64,000 bases of DNA from Oceanirhabdus sp. W0125-5 (lineage in GTDB: Bacteria > Bacillota > Clostridia > Clostridiales > Clostridiaceae). Each line of letters begins with the position of its first letter. The stretch's first letter is position 1. The stretch covers positions 2,018,001-2,082,000 of the forward strand of contig NZ_CP115913.1 in NCBI RefSeq assembly GCF_027938815.1, read 5' to 3'. The notes below the pieces were generated by a model that saw nothing but the letters and a program-made list of their open reading frames with translations, was not told the origin of the DNA and did no database searches. The translations under genes were made by a program, and so were the position numbers. Below are positions 1-8,784 of the stretch, piece by piece.

Positions 1-516
1 TTCTTAGATAGACATCATATACCATGTCATGCCTATAAGTTAGAAGATAAAATACCCTTAGGAGTATACGGTTGGGGAAGAGGTATAGGATGGTTTGCCA
101 TTGGGATTATAGATGGATGGAATGAATTAACAGTAAATCATAAATATAAACAAATTTTTGAGAAAAGTGTAACAAAATTTGCTGATGCAGTGATTAGTTT
201 TCAACAAGATAATGGGAGTTGGAACTGGACTGTTACTAGAAGTGAATGTAGAGCGGATTCTTCAACTACAGCTATTTTAGGGTGGTTTATGCTAAATGCA
301 TCAAAAATTGAAAGTATATCAAAAAAAAGTTTAGTTAGTGCTGACAAAGCAATGAAGTATTTAATGAGGGTAACACGAAAAAATGGTGCTGTTGATTTTT
401 CACAGGGCGATACAAAAGATATTGGTGTATACTCTAGTTTATTTAACATACTACCATTTACTCAGGGTTTTTGTATTAGATGTATAAATCTATTTGAAAA
501 TTATAAGGAAGTGTAA
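1..516 (+). CDS. Glycoside hydrolase, GH88/GH105-like, C-terminal fragment
   Basis: The reading frame is open from base 1, so only the C-terminal ~171 residues are in the window. A GWGRGIGWFAIGIIDG segment near residue 30 resembles the W-x-R-G-N-G-W signature of the alpha/alpha-barrel families GH88 and GH105 (unsaturated uronyl hydrolases). An aromatic-rich SWNWTV segment and SSTTAILGW follow, as is usual in that fold. Its stop lies 6 bases before the acyltransferase start, so the two are probably co-transcribed in an exopolysaccharide locus, where the enzyme could trim or edit polymer. The N-terminal half cannot be seen, so the family call is tentative and the substrate unknown. Confidence 0.55.
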   Translation, partial: FLDRHHIPCHAYKLEDKIPLGVYGWGRGIGWFAIGIIDGWNELTVNHKYKQIFEKSVTKFADAVISFQQDNGSWNWTVTRSECRADSSTTAILGWFMLNASKIESISKKSLVSADKAMKYLMRVTRKNGAVDFSQGDTKDIGVYSSLFNILPFTQGFCIRCINLFENYKEV

Positions 517-522
517 ACTAAA

Positions 523-1080
523 ATGATAAAAATAATTAGCTATATTAAAGCTAGACTAAGAAAGTTTATTTTAGAAGAAAAATGGTTAGATGATTATATA
601 AATATGGGTATGAAAGTTGGTAGTAATTGCTCTATTCACCCAGGAGTAATATTTGACTATTCCCATTGTTGGATGATTAATATAGGCAATAATGTAACTA
701 TAGCACCACAAGCATATCTATTAGCCCATGATGCTAGCACCAAAAAGTTAATTAACTATACAAAGATAGGAAGTATTACAATAGAAGATAACGTGTTTAT
801 TGGGGCAAGGGCTTTGATTATGCCAGGAGTTACTATAGGAGAAAACTCCATAGTAGCAGCAGGAGCGATTGTTACAAAAAATGTACCACCCAACACTGTG
901 GCAGCAGGCATACCAGCAAAAGTTGTTTCTACAATAGAGGAGTATGTAGAAAAGAATAAAAAATTATTAGAAAATTGTGACATATATGATAATAACCACA
1001 CCATACGAGGAAATATATCAATTGAAAATAAGAAGAAAATGTATGAAAAACTTATAAGCCAGGTAGGATTTATTCAATAA
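523..1080 (+). CDS. Hexapeptide-repeat (left-handed beta-helix) acyltransferase
   Basis: 185 aa protein of the maltose/galactoside O-acetyltransferase type. Isoleucine-patch hexapeptides run from about residue 35 to 125 (GSNCSIHPGV, IGNNVTIAP, IEDNVFIGARALIMPGVTIGENSIVAAGAIVTKNVPPNTVAAGIPAKVV), ending with the A-G-x-P-A-K-V turn typical of the family. His-69 in LLAHDAS is the likely catalytic base. It starts 6 bases after the preceding gene; an AAGGAAGTG ribosome site overlaps that gene's stop. It probably O-acetylates a sugar of the exopolysaccharide or its lipid-linked repeat unit in the cytoplasm; the acceptor is not readable from sequence. Confidence 0.85.
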   Translation: MIKIISYIKARLRKFILEEKWLDDYINMGMKVGSNCSIHPGVIFDYSHCWMINIGNNVTIAPQAYLLAHDASTKKLINYTKIGSITIEDNVFIGARALIMPGVTIGENSIVAAGAIVTKNVPPNTVAAGIPAKVVSTIEEYVEKNKKLLENCDIYDNNHTIRGNISIENKKKMYEKLISQVGFIQ

Positions 1081-1149
1081 GAATATATGTGTAACTTTAT
1101 ATTAAATTTCATTAAGAGATTTTTATACATGTCTTAAAAAGGAGATAAA

Positions 1150-2721
1150 ATGAGAGTAAAAAATTCATTAATTAATATAACAGCAGGGATAGTAAACCAA
1201 ATTATTATAACACTATTAAGTTTTATATCAAGATCTGTGTTTATTAGTAGTTTAGGTATTGCGTATTTAGGGGTAAATGGTTTATTTACTAATATATTAG
1301 CTATGTTAGCTTTGGCAGAGTCGGGAATAGGCTCAAGTATTATATATAGTCTCTATAAGCCTGTAGCAGAAAAAAATGAGGAAAAAATTAATGTTCTTAT
1401 AAAGTTATATAAAAATGCGTATAGAATAATTAGTTTAATTATATTATTTTTTGGATTAGCTATAATTCCATTTCTTAAATATTTTATTAAAGACTCAAAT
1501 GTTGAAAATATTAATTTGATTTTTATTTTATTTTTAATTAATACAATATCACCGTATTTTTTTTCACATAAAATTTCTTTTTTGAATGTTTGCCAAAAAA
1601 ATTATATTGTCACTGCTGTGTATTCAGTAACATCAATTATTACTACATGTTTAAAGATTGGAATATTATATTTTACTAAAAATTATATTTTATATTTAAT
1701 AATTGAAGTTTGTATCAATATAATAACAGGAATTAGCTTATCAAAAATTATTAATAAGTTATACCCATTCTTAAAAAATAAAGTATCAAGTAAGTTAGAT
1801 AGTGAAACTAAAAGAAATATAATTAAAAATGTTAAAGCTATAGTAGTACATAATATAGGAGGATATTTTGTTTTTGGAACCGACAATATAATAATATCTT
1901 CTTTCGTAGGTATTACTGCAGTTGGATTATATTCAAATTATAATATGTTAATTAATATTTGTAGGACTTTTATAAATCAAGTACCTAATAATATTTATCA
2001 CAGTATAGGGAATTTAGTAGCTAAAGAAAGTAAGGATAAAGTTTATAATATATTTAAAACAGTTATGTTTATGAATTTTTGGCTATATTCGCTCTTTGGA
2101 ATATTTTTATATAACATTATTGATCCTCTAATTACCTTGTGGTTAGGTTCTGATTTTATAATGAGTAAAAGCGTATTAATTATATTATTACTTATATTTT
2201 ATGAAAGAGGTATGAGAAATTCAATTTCTATGGTTAAAACTACTGCAGGTATCTTCTATGAAGATAGATATGCTTCTTTAGTTAGAGCAGTTATTAATCT
2301 TAGTATATCTATTACATTGGTTCAATTTTTAGGAATTACAGGTGTTTTCATTGGTACATTAATTAGTGCAATAGCAGTTCCATTTTGGATTACACCACTG
2401 CTGGTATATAAAAAAATATTTAAAAAATCTGTAGTTAATTATTTTATTAAATATGGTTATTATGCAATTGTAACAATAAGTACATGTTTCATTACAAGTA
2501 TTTTATGTTCTTTTATTTCAGTTAATGGATTTTTAAAATTAATAATGATAGGTTTTACATCATTATTAACTCCAAATATTATTTTCATATTAATTTTTCA
2601 TAAAACAGATGAGTTTGAATATTTAATGGGAATTGCTCAAAATATAATATTAAAAAGATTTAATCTTGGAAAACGGCTTAATAATATTAAAAGCTATATT
2701 ACAACAAAAAATTTAAAATAA
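1150..2721 (+). CDS. Polysaccharide flippase, Wzx/MATE-like
   Basis: 523 aa, extremely hydrophobic, with about 12-14 predicted membrane segments starting at residue ~10. The opening NITAGIVNQIIITLLSFISRSVFISSLG..YLGVNGLFTNIL is the classic N-terminus of oligosaccharide/teichoic acid flippases (PST/Wzx, MOP superfamily). Such proteins move lipid-linked repeat units across the membrane before polymerisation. AAAAAGGAGAT precedes the ATG at 8-base spacing. The neighbours (acyltransferase upstream, beta-helix protein downstream) fit a surface-polysaccharide operon. The very low GC even for this window may reflect the usual diversity of such loci. The flipped sugar is unknown. Confidence 0.85.
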   Translation: MRVKNSLINITAGIVNQIIITLLSFISRSVFISSLGIAYLGVNGLFTNILAMLALAESGIGSSIIYSLYKPVAEKNEEKINVLIKLYKNAYRIISLIILFFGLAIIPFLKYFIKDSNVENINLIFILFLINTISPYFFSHKISFLNVCQKNYIVTAVYSVTSIITTCLKIGILYFTKNYILYLIIEVCINIITGISLSKIINKLYPFLKNKVSSKLDSETKRNIIKNVKAIVVHNIGGYFVFGTDNIIISSFVGITAVGLYSNYNMLINICRTFINQVPNNIYHSIGNLVAKESKDKVYNIFKTVMFMNFWLYSLFGIFLYNIIDPLITLWLGSDFIMSKSVLIILLLIFYERGMRNSISMVKTTAGIFYEDRYASLVRAVINLSISITLVQFLGITGVFIGTLISAIAVPFWITPLLVYKKIFKKSVVNYFIKYGYYAIVTISTCFITSILCSFISVNGFLKLIMIGFTSLLTPNIIFILIFHKTDEFEYLMGIAQNIILKRFNLGKRLNNIKSYITTKNLK

Positions 2722-2754
2722 TTATCAAAACATCAGAGGTGAGAATATAATAAA

Positions 2755-4836
2755 TTGAAGAAAATAATTTTAATATTAATTTTAGTAATATTTTATGGAG
2801 GAATAATCTTGAAAATTTCTGATATTATTGATAATTTTAATATAATAAATAATGCAAAGGTAGCAATTGCACCAGATGGTTTAATAATCTATTTTCCAGA
2901 ATCTGAATATATAGTGGAACTCGATAAATTTGGAATTAAAAATGATGGAACTGCTCCTGTTGAAACATCAAAAGGAATAAATGAAGCGCTGCAATATGCT
3001 AAGAATAAAGGATATGAAAAAATAATATTTCCTATGGGTAACTATCTGATTAGTGAATTAGATCCAATAGTTATTGACTTAAAGAATGTAATTATAGATT
3101 TAAATGGATCTACCTTTCAAATTAATACAAATGGGTTAGAAAAGTACTCAATAATTGAAATCAAAGATGGAGCTGAAAATATTCGATTAACAAATGGTGT
3201 CATAAGAGGGGATAAAGATACTCATGATTATGAAACAATAAAAACACCTCATGAGTGGGGGCATGGACTTGTTTTTAAAGGAGGCATAAATCTTGAAGTT
3301 GATAATATTTCAATAACCAATGTTACTGGATATGGCGTATATACTGAAAGTGGTGTTGGTGCGAATTTATATCACTGGTTATATACTAAGGATATAGTTT
3401 CAGGAGCAATATCAGATGATGGTAAAATGATTGAAAATAATGAAAGTTGCAGAACTAAAGAAGCGTACGATATAAGTATGTGTGGCAATCAATTTGAATT
3501 AGGATACACCTTAGGGTATCAAGGATATCCATATTTAAAGAATAAAGAATATACTTCCTATTTTTATGATGAAACTATGAATTTTATACAAAAAAAAGAA
3601 TGTCTCCAATTCAGGAAAGTGGATATCCCTCAAGGGGCTAAATATGTTCATTGTGTATACCCACAAGCTAATATTGTAAGTACCCTTGGATATTATGCAT
3701 TTGTCACAAATCTTAAACCACCTGTAAATGTGAATTTCCATGATTGTTTAATAAAAGAGAATAGAAGCTTAGGTTTAGGATTTTGTGGAGGACAACATTG
3801 GACTATAGAAAATAATATATTTGAAGGTAATGGAGGTAATGCTCCTAGTTATGCAGTGGATTTTGAAGATGGTTGGGAGTTAATGCAAGATGTAATCTTT
3901 AAAAACAATAAATTCGTAGACAATAATAACGATTTAGTAGTTTGTGCTGGTGATAATTTGATTTTTGAGGCAAATGAATTTACTAAAGTAGTATATATTT
4001 GGCCTAGAACCACAAATTATCATTTTAAAGGTAATAAATTTAATGGAAGTAGTATCACCTATCAATTAGCAGATAATGACTGTAAAATCAATAGTAATCA
4101 CTATAACAATGGGACAGTGAGGTATAATTTAACATCTCCGAAGTTGCTAGATTATACTGCATTTAATGAAACTATCATTGATTCTTCAGTAACTGGTACT
4201 GAAGGATTAAGATTAAAAGAGTGTACTATAAATGTAGAAAATATTAAGCCTTTTATCAAGAAAATTATTTTTGAAAATAGCACCATTCAAGTAAAAGAAG
4301 CAGAGGCTAGTAACCTGAAATTTGTTGGTTGCAAGATAAGTGGGGAAAAGTGGAATTTGCAAAACAATCATTATTTCGAATCTTGTGAATTAAATCAATT
4401 AATTTTTAACACTTATATTAATACAGATATAATAAATTTTAATAATTGTAATTTTATAAGTAGTAAAATTTTATTTAATACTTGGGGTTCAGAAGCAGAA
4501 GTAATTTTAGAAAACTGTGAAGTATTGACAGAGTTAGATATTTCATTAATCTCATTATCAGCAGGTAAAACAAAATTGTTAAGATTATTTAACAATAAAA
4601 TAAATAATAAATCAAATAAACCTATCATAGATATTTATGATACAACTTATTCCATACCAAATGGAAATATAGTGTTAGAAAACAATGAGTTAATTCAAGA
4701 TAAATATCCTTATATATTGGATGGAAGAGATATTAATCAAGGTATAATTAATTTTACAGATAAAGATAATACCATATCTGGTCCTCAGATGTTAAACCCT
4801 AAATATATTAATAATCAATACTTTATAATTAATTAG
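2755..4836 (+). CDS. Secreted or anchored right-handed beta-helix protein
   Basis: 693 aa starting at TTG, supported by GAGGTGAG about 13 bases upstream and by the MKKIILILILVIFYG signal/anchor segment that follows. Residues ~55-100 (DKFGIKNDGTAPVETSKGINEALQYAKNKG) match the N-terminal cap of pectate-lyase-type beta-helix proteins (F-G-x-x-x-D-G-x..D-x-x-I-x-x-A). Asn-rich coils (IENNIFEGNGGN, FKNNKFVDNNND, FEANEFTK) continue to the C-terminus. It probably acts outside the cell as a polysaccharide lyase, hydrolase, epimerase or binding protein for the polymer made by the operon. No catalytic residues could be assigned. The C-terminal ~200 residues remain repeat-like without a clear second domain. 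Confidence 0.75.
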   Translation: MKKIILILILVIFYGGIILKISDIIDNFNIINNAKVAIAPDGLIIYFPESEYIVELDKFGIKNDGTAPVETSKGINEALQYAKNKGYEKIIFPMGNYLISELDPIVIDLKNVIIDLNGSTFQINTNGLEKYSIIEIKDGAENIRLTNGVIRGDKDTHDYETIKTPHEWGHGLVFKGGINLEVDNISITNVTGYGVYTESGVGANLYHWLYTKDIVSGAISDDGKMIENNESCRTKEAYDISMCGNQFELGYTLGYQGYPYLKNKEYTSYFYDETMNFIQKKECLQFRKVDIPQGAKYVHCVYPQANIVSTLGYYAFVTNLKPPVNVNFHDCLIKENRSLGLGFCGGQHWTIENNIFEGNGGNAPSYAVDFEDGWELMQDVIFKNNKFVDNNNDLVVCAGDNLIFEANEFTKVVYIWPRTTNYHFKGNKFNGSSITYQLADNDCKINSNHYNNGTVRYNLTSPKLLDYTAFNETIIDSSVTGTEGLRLKECTINVENIKPFIKKIIFENSTIQVKEAEASNLKFVGCKISGEKWNLQNNHYFESCELNQLIFNTYINTDIINFNNCNFISSKILFNTWGSEAEVILENCEVLTELDISLISLSAGKTKLLRLFNNKINNKSNKPIIDIYDTTYSIPNGNIVLENNELIQDKYPYILDGRDINQGIINFTDKDNTISGPQMLNPKYINNQYFIIN

Positions 4837-4898
4837 TTGAATTTTAAAAAATATATAATGATATCAACAAAAAATTAAATTTATTATAGTCAATAGCT

Positions 4899-4935
4899 AA
4901 TAAAGATGCTTAGCGTTTGTCTAAGTATCTTTATT
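4899..4935 (+). terminator. Hairpin terminator after the polysaccharide genes
   Basis: A 15-bp stem (AATAAAGATGCTTAG / CTAAGTATCTTTATT, one G-T pair) around a 7-base loop ends the polysaccharide operon and isolates it from the RiPP promoter 26 bases downstream. There is no long T-run beyond the stem itself. Confidence 0.7.
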
Positions 4936-4960
4936 AGTAAATTTATATTACTGGTAAATA

Positions 4961-4989
4961 TTTACATAAAAGTTTAGATGTGGTATAAT
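4961..4989 (+). promoter_or_regulatory. SigA-type promoter of the RiPP operon
   Basis: TTTACA at 4961-4966, a 17-base spacer, and TATAAT at 4984-4989 preceded by TG (extended -10). The start of transcription would fall near 4996. This rules out the in-frame GTG at 4997 and supports the ATG at 5012, placed 5 bases after GAGGAGGGG. Confidence 0.75.
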
Positions 4990-5011
4990 TATTCGAGTGA
5001 GGAGGGGCACC

Positions 5012-6241
5012 ATGAATAAGAATCAGAAAGCTCTAATTGATATATTGAATAAATCAATTAGGCAGGAAAAGATTTCATTAATTCATAAAAATCTAGATTG
5101 GGAATATATTTTAAATGAGTCCAAAGAACATAAAATTACTGGATTGACATATATTGGGTTAAATAAGAAATATATAAATGAAGTTATGAGTGAAAAAATT
5201 TTAAAATTATGGAAAAGAGAAATATTAAACGAATCATTGTATCAAATGAATCATATAAATAATGTATTAGAAATTCTTGAGATTTTTTATGAAAATCAGA
5301 TACCAGTAATTGTATTAAAAGGGCTTGTGTTACGGTATTATTATCCCAATCCATATTTAAGAACTATGAGTGATGCAGATATTCTTGTTCATGAGAATAA
5401 TTTAAAAAAGTGTTCAGAACTAATGGAATCTATAGGGTATAAAATAATAGAAGAGAGTGAATCACATGGCGCGCATATTGTTTTTAGGAAGCCTGGAAAA
5501 TTAAATGTTGAAATTCATTGGACAATTGTAAATGATGATTTTTTTAAGGGAAGTAAGGCTTTCGAGAAACATATATGGGATAATGCTATTAAAGTAGAAT
5601 TAGAAGGGGTTAAATGTTTAGCATTATCATTAGAAGATCTAATCACTCATTTATTTATACACATGGCAACTCACATAGTTAGCAGTGGTTTTGGAATAAG
5701 GCAATTATTAGACTTAGTAATTTTGATAGAGAAAGAGGCAAAAAATATTAATTGGCATAAAGTAATAATTAATATAAGTGAATGTGGAATACTAAAATTT
5801 TCAATAGTAATATTAAATATTTGCAATAGTTTATTTAACATTGATATTCCAACAGAAGTAAAAGAACTTGATAATGTAGGTGAAAAATATAATGGCTTTG
5901 TAATTGAGGATATTTTAGAAAGTGGAGTTCATGGAAGAAAAAATAGAAGTATGATATTTGCTAGAGAGTTTACATTTGATAAAAAAGAAGGAGCTTCACT
6001 GAGTACGATAGATATTCTGAAAAAAATGATACTATTAATTTTCCCAGAAGTAGACAGTATGGACTCTAAATATGAATATGCAAAAAAAATTAGATTATTA
6101 ACTCCAATTGCATGGGTTCATCATTTGATATCGGGGATTTTTCATAAAGAATATAGTTTAAAAAACAAAATAAATATGCTTATGTTCACGGTATGTAAAT
6201 CAAAAAAAAGAAATAAATTAATTAGAGAGTTAGAGCTATAG
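5012..6241 (+). CDS. Nucleotidyltransferase-fold protein of a lasso-like RiPP cluster (N protein)
   Basis: 409 aa. Residues ~85-130 carry the NTP_transf_5 pattern: VIVLKG, then YYYPNPYLRTMSDADILV, with the D-A-D metal-binding pair expected of a polymerase-beta-like nucleotidyltransferase. HIVFRKPGKLNVEIHW follows, another conserved block of this family. Homologues occur in Bacillales lasso clusters (PadeN, PsmN types), where they further decorate the phosphorylated C-terminus of the peptide. It is the first gene of the cluster, with its own strong promoter, and the RRE gene follows after 66 bases. The donor substrate is unknown. The ATG at 5012 is chosen because the ribosome site GAGGAGGGG lies directly upstream. 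Confidence 0.75.
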   Translation: MNKNQKALIDILNKSIRQEKISLIHKNLDWEYILNESKEHKITGLTYIGLNKKYINEVMSEKILKLWKREILNESLYQMNHINNVLEILEIFYENQIPVIVLKGLVLRYYYPNPYLRTMSDADILVHENNLKKCSELMESIGYKIIEESESHGAHIVFRKPGKLNVEIHWTIVNDDFFKGSKAFEKHIWDNAIKVELEGVKCLALSLEDLITHLFIHMATHIVSSGFGIRQLLDLVILIEKEAKNINWHKVIINISECGILKFSIVILNICNSLFNIDIPTEVKELDNVGEKYNGFVIEDILESGVHGRKNRSMIFAREFTFDKKEGASLSTIDILKKMILLIFPEVDSMDSKYEYAKKIRLLTPIAWVHHLISGIFHKEYSLKNKINMLMFTVCKSKKRNKLIRELEL

Positions 6242-6307
6242 TAAAAAAAGTACTCAACTATTATGGAAAAATATTTAATTAAAGATATTGAGAAAGGAAG
6301 AGAATTG

Positions 6308-6625
6308 ATGAATATTATAAGTAAAATTAGTACTAAAAAAAACAATGAGAAATTAACAGAAAATTCAACAGTATTAAGAAATCAGATTATTGATGATGTT
6401 GACTTGGACGGGGAAAAAGTAATGATGAATTTGGATAAAGGACAATATTTTATGATGAATGATGTAGGGAGTATAATTTGGGATATGATAGAATCTCCAA
6501 TAAAAATTGAACAAATAGTTGATAAGATAATAGAGGAATTTGAAGTAGAAAGAATCATATGTGAAAAAGAAGTAATAAACTTTTTAAACTCTCTAAGAGA
6601 TGAAGAGTTAGTTAATATTGTTTAA
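6308..6625 (+). CDS. PqqD-family RRE protein (lasso B1-like leader-binding protein)
   Basis: 105 aa. The core VMMNLDKGQYFMMNDVGSIIWDMIESPIKIEQIVDKI is the winged-helix PqqD/RRE signature (V-x-x-D-x-x-x-G-x-x-F-x-x-N-x-x-G-x-x-I-W). In lasso systems the stand-alone B1 protein binds the precursor leader and hands it to B2 and the other enzymes. ATG 6308 is preferred over the in-frame ATG at 6263, because GAAAGGAAG lies 7 bases before 6308 and nothing comparable precedes 6263. It sits between the N gene and precursor A1, both on the same strand. Confidence 0.85.
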   Translation: MNIISKISTKKNNEKLTENSTVLRNQIIDDVDLDGEKVMMNLDKGQYFMMNDVGSIIWDMIESPIKIEQIVDKIIEEFEVERIICEKEVINFLNSLRDEELVNIV

Positions 6626-6648
6626 ATGTTTAGATAGTGCACTAAGAG

Positions 6649-6678
6649 TGTACAAGTTTTAACAGGTATTATTATAAT
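6649..6678 (+). promoter_or_regulatory. Possible extra promoter for precursor A1
   Basis: TATAAT at 6673-6678 with a weak TGTACA 18 bases upstream (6649-6654). An extra promoter here, with a terminator directly after the precursor, would give a short abundant precursor mRNA. The -35 match is poor, so this is only a candidate. Confidence 0.35.
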
Positions 6679-6745
6679 CAAAATTTAATAGGATAATAAT
6701 AATTTTTTATTATTTATTATAAATTTTAAATAAGGAAGTGATTAT

Positions 6746-6958
6746 ATGGGAAAATCAGAATGGAGTACACCAAGTATAGCTAAACTTTCATTAAGTGAAA
6801 CAAAAAATAATAATTTAGCTGCATGTGGAACTCCACCAGACGATATTAATGTTACTAGAACATGTATCGCACCTGGCGAACGTTGCATTTATAGGTCGAA
6901 TAAAGAACCGGGTGCAGGTGGTTTTTGTATGCATGATACTCGTCATCCAGAATCATAA
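6746..6958 (+). CDS. RiPP precursor peptide A1 with lasso-type leader and Cys-rich core
   Basis: 70 aa with a clear AAGGAAGTG site 8 bases upstream. The leader contains W6, P9, I11, L14, L16 and T19, matching the lasso recognition pattern (Y/W-x-x-P-x-L/I-x-x-L..T) that binds the B1 RRE. With cleavage two residues after T19, the core would start NNNLAACGTPPDD and contain Cys27, Cys40, Cys47 and Cys61. There is no Gly/Ala/Ser/Cys at core position 1 with Asp/Glu at 7-9, so a normal lasso ring is not predicted. The last residue is Ser70, the site phosphorylated by PadeK/ThcoK-type kinases, and a homologue of that kinase is the next gene. A non-lasso or disulfide product is possible. Confidence 0.7.
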   Translation: MGKSEWSTPSIAKLSLSETKNNNLAACGTPPDDINVTRTCIAPGERCIYRSNKEPGAGGFCMHDTRHPES

Positions 6959-7001
6959 GAAAAACATAATTGTTTGATTTAAAGAATGTATAATTCAATT
7001 G

Positions 7002-7033
7002 AAAAAGTGGTTTAAAAAATAAACCACTTTTTT
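7002..7033 (+). terminator. Terminator after precursor A1
   Basis: A 12-bp stem (AAAAAGTGGTTT / AAACCACTTTTT) with a 7-base loop and a T-run. It lies between the precursor and the kinase gene, so downstream genes would be expressed by read-through or from another start, and the precursor would be in excess. Confidence 0.8.
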
Positions 7034-7210
7034 AATAGGTTTATCTTCAAAGCAAGATTAAATTTGTGAAAAATAAAGGTAGAATAATTATATTCCTATA
7101 AAATTTGAAAAGTTTAAAGGTAAAGCAAGTTATATAGGTAATAAATTTAATAGTACATATTGTAATTGAAAGCTTTTTAATACTTATTAAAAAAATTAAT
7201 GGAGGCAAAA

Positions 7211-8146
7211 ATGTGCGATAAAAATATTTATAAATATTATTATAGTGTATATGGATTACATATAAAATCAAATATAGAGATTAATGAATTTTTAGAGTAT
7301 AAAAAAGAAAAAGAAGAAAATGATCAGATAACTATTGATTACGGTATAATGGATTGTGATATAAAGAAAATGTTACAGCAAAAAAAGAAGAGTTACATAA
7401 CTAAAAATAGAATATGGTTTCATATACCTAAAGTTGCTTCATATTTAATTGAAAATGGTAACAGAGTAATTATAGAACCTTGTGAAAATCATGATAAAAA
7501 ACTTCTAAGGGTTTATATTTTAGGTAGTGTGATGGGGTTTTTAATGCTTCAAAGAAATAAACTTGCAATCCATGGAGGGGCTATTTTAATAAATAATAAT
7601 GGAGTTATAATATCCGGAGAAAGAGGGGCAGGAAAATCAACGTTGGTTACGCATTTGGTAAAAAAAGGCTATAAATTCATCTCAGATGATGTTGCAGCAA
7701 TTACAGTTAAGGAAGATATATTAATAGATCCTGGTTTTCCTTTTCATAAATTATGTGCAGATATGGTAGAAAACATGAATTATGACAAGGATAAATGTGA
7801 GTTAATTGCTATTGAAGATATAGTAAAGTATATAGTTCCCGATTTAAAATCTTTTATGTGTAAGCCTACTCCAGTTCGAGTCTTTTGTGAGTTAACTGAA
7901 TCAGATGTGGAAGAAGTGAGTATTGAGAAAATAAAAGGGAATGAAAAATTACTATTGATTATGAAGCATATATATAGAGGTGAATTTTTATGTTACCTTG
8001 GTGGTATAAGTAAAGAGCATTTTAAACAGTGTCTAGAGGTTGCAAAAAAAATAGAGGTTTATAAAATTACTAGACCGAGAAATAAATACACTGTTCAAGA
8101 ACAAGTTTCTTTAGTAGAGAAGCTTTTTGATAGAAAAGTATCTTAA
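7211..8146 (+). CDS. HPr-kinase-like peptide kinase (lasso K-type)
   Basis: 311 aa. It has the HPr kinase/PEP-carboxykinase-like fold: KLAIHGGAILI, then a Walker A loop GERGAGKST near residues 136-144, then KGYKFISDDVAAI with the tandem Asp near residue 160. Stand-alone proteins of this type in Bacillales lasso clusters phosphorylate the side chain of the C-terminal Ser of the precursor. Both precursors in this cluster end in Ser, which agrees. GGAGG at 7201-7205 requires the ATG at 7211, not the one at 7199. It follows the precursor terminator and precedes the B2 gene by 100 bases. Confidence 0.8.
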   Translation: MCDKNIYKYYYSVYGLHIKSNIEINEFLEYKKEKEENDQITIDYGIMDCDIKKMLQQKKKSYITKNRIWFHIPKVASYLIENGNRVIIEPCENHDKKLLRVYILGSVMGFLMLQRNKLAIHGGAILINNNGVIISGERGAGKSTLVTHLVKKGYKFISDDVAAITVKEDILIDPGFPFHKLCADMVENMNYDKDKCELIAIEDIVKYIVPDLKSFMCKPTPVRVFCELTESDVEEVSIEKIKGNEKLLLIMKHIYRGEFLCYLGGISKEHFKQCLEVAKKIEVYKITRPRNKYTVQEQVSLVEKLFDRKVS

Positions 8147-8246
8147 GATATTATAAGCAAAGTTAGTTTAATTTACAAAGAGTACTATTTTGAAGCTAAT
8201 AAGTGTATTAATAATAAATATAAAGAATGTTGAATGAGGTTTATAT

Positions 8247-8705
8247 ATGCAGAAATTATTAATATTAGTTAGAAAACTTAAAACATTTTTAACAATAGAT
8301 AGGAGATATAAGATAAGTTTTGTAAAAGCCTATATATATACTGGAATTGTTAGATTCTTGATTCTTTTTATACCATTTAAAAAGTTAAGCAGAATTATTG
8401 GTAAAAGCAAAGAAGAATCTCCTATGAAAGTAAATGATGAAGCATATAGAATTGCAAAGGAAGTGCGGTGGGTTGTTACTAAGGCTGCTATGCATACACC
8501 GTGGGAGAGTAAATGCCTTGTTCAGTCCATAACTGCACAAAAGATGATGAAGGAAAAGGGAATCTCTACTACCCTTTATTTAGGGGTTAAGAAAAACAGT
8601 AAAGGTGACATGACTGCACATTCATGGATTAGATGTGGAGAGTACTATATTACTGGAGGTAGTAATGAGGAAGGTTATGGAGTTGTTGCTAAATTTTCTA
8701 ATTAG
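8247..8705 (+). CDS. Lasso B2-type transglutaminase-like leader peptidase
   Basis: 152 aa, matching the stand-alone B2 cysteine protease (transglutaminase-like, PF13471 type) in size and motifs: ESKCLVQSITAQKMM with the catalytic Cys near residue 90, and MTAHSWIRCG with the His near residue 125. B2 cuts the leader from the precursor when it is presented by B1. An N-terminal amphipathic/hydrophobic stretch (residues 25-50) is common in the family. GAGGT lies 7 bases upstream of the ATG. In lasso systems the next step is cyclisation by the C protein, which is missing here. Confidence 0.85.
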   Translation: MQKLLILVRKLKTFLTIDRRYKISFVKAYIYTGIVRFLILFIPFKKLSRIIGKSKEESPMKVNDEAYRIAKEVRWVVTKAAMHTPWESKCLVQSITAQKMMKEKGISTTLYLGVKKNSKGDMTAHSWIRCGEYYITGGSNEEGYGVVAKFSN

Positions 8706-8746
8706 TATTAATTTAAAGTTTTTAAATGACACTCACGCATAAAATT

Positions 8747-8780
8747 AAGGAGTTATGGATTATTCCATAGCTCCTTTTTT
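8747..8780 (+). terminator. Terminator between the converging B2 and exporter genes
   Basis: A 12-bp stem (AAGGAGTTATGG / CCATAGCTCCTT, one G-T pair) followed by TTTTTT. It ends the plus-strand B2 transcript 5 bases before the 3' end of the minus-strand exporter gene. Confidence 0.85.
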
Positions 8781-8784
8781 AATA

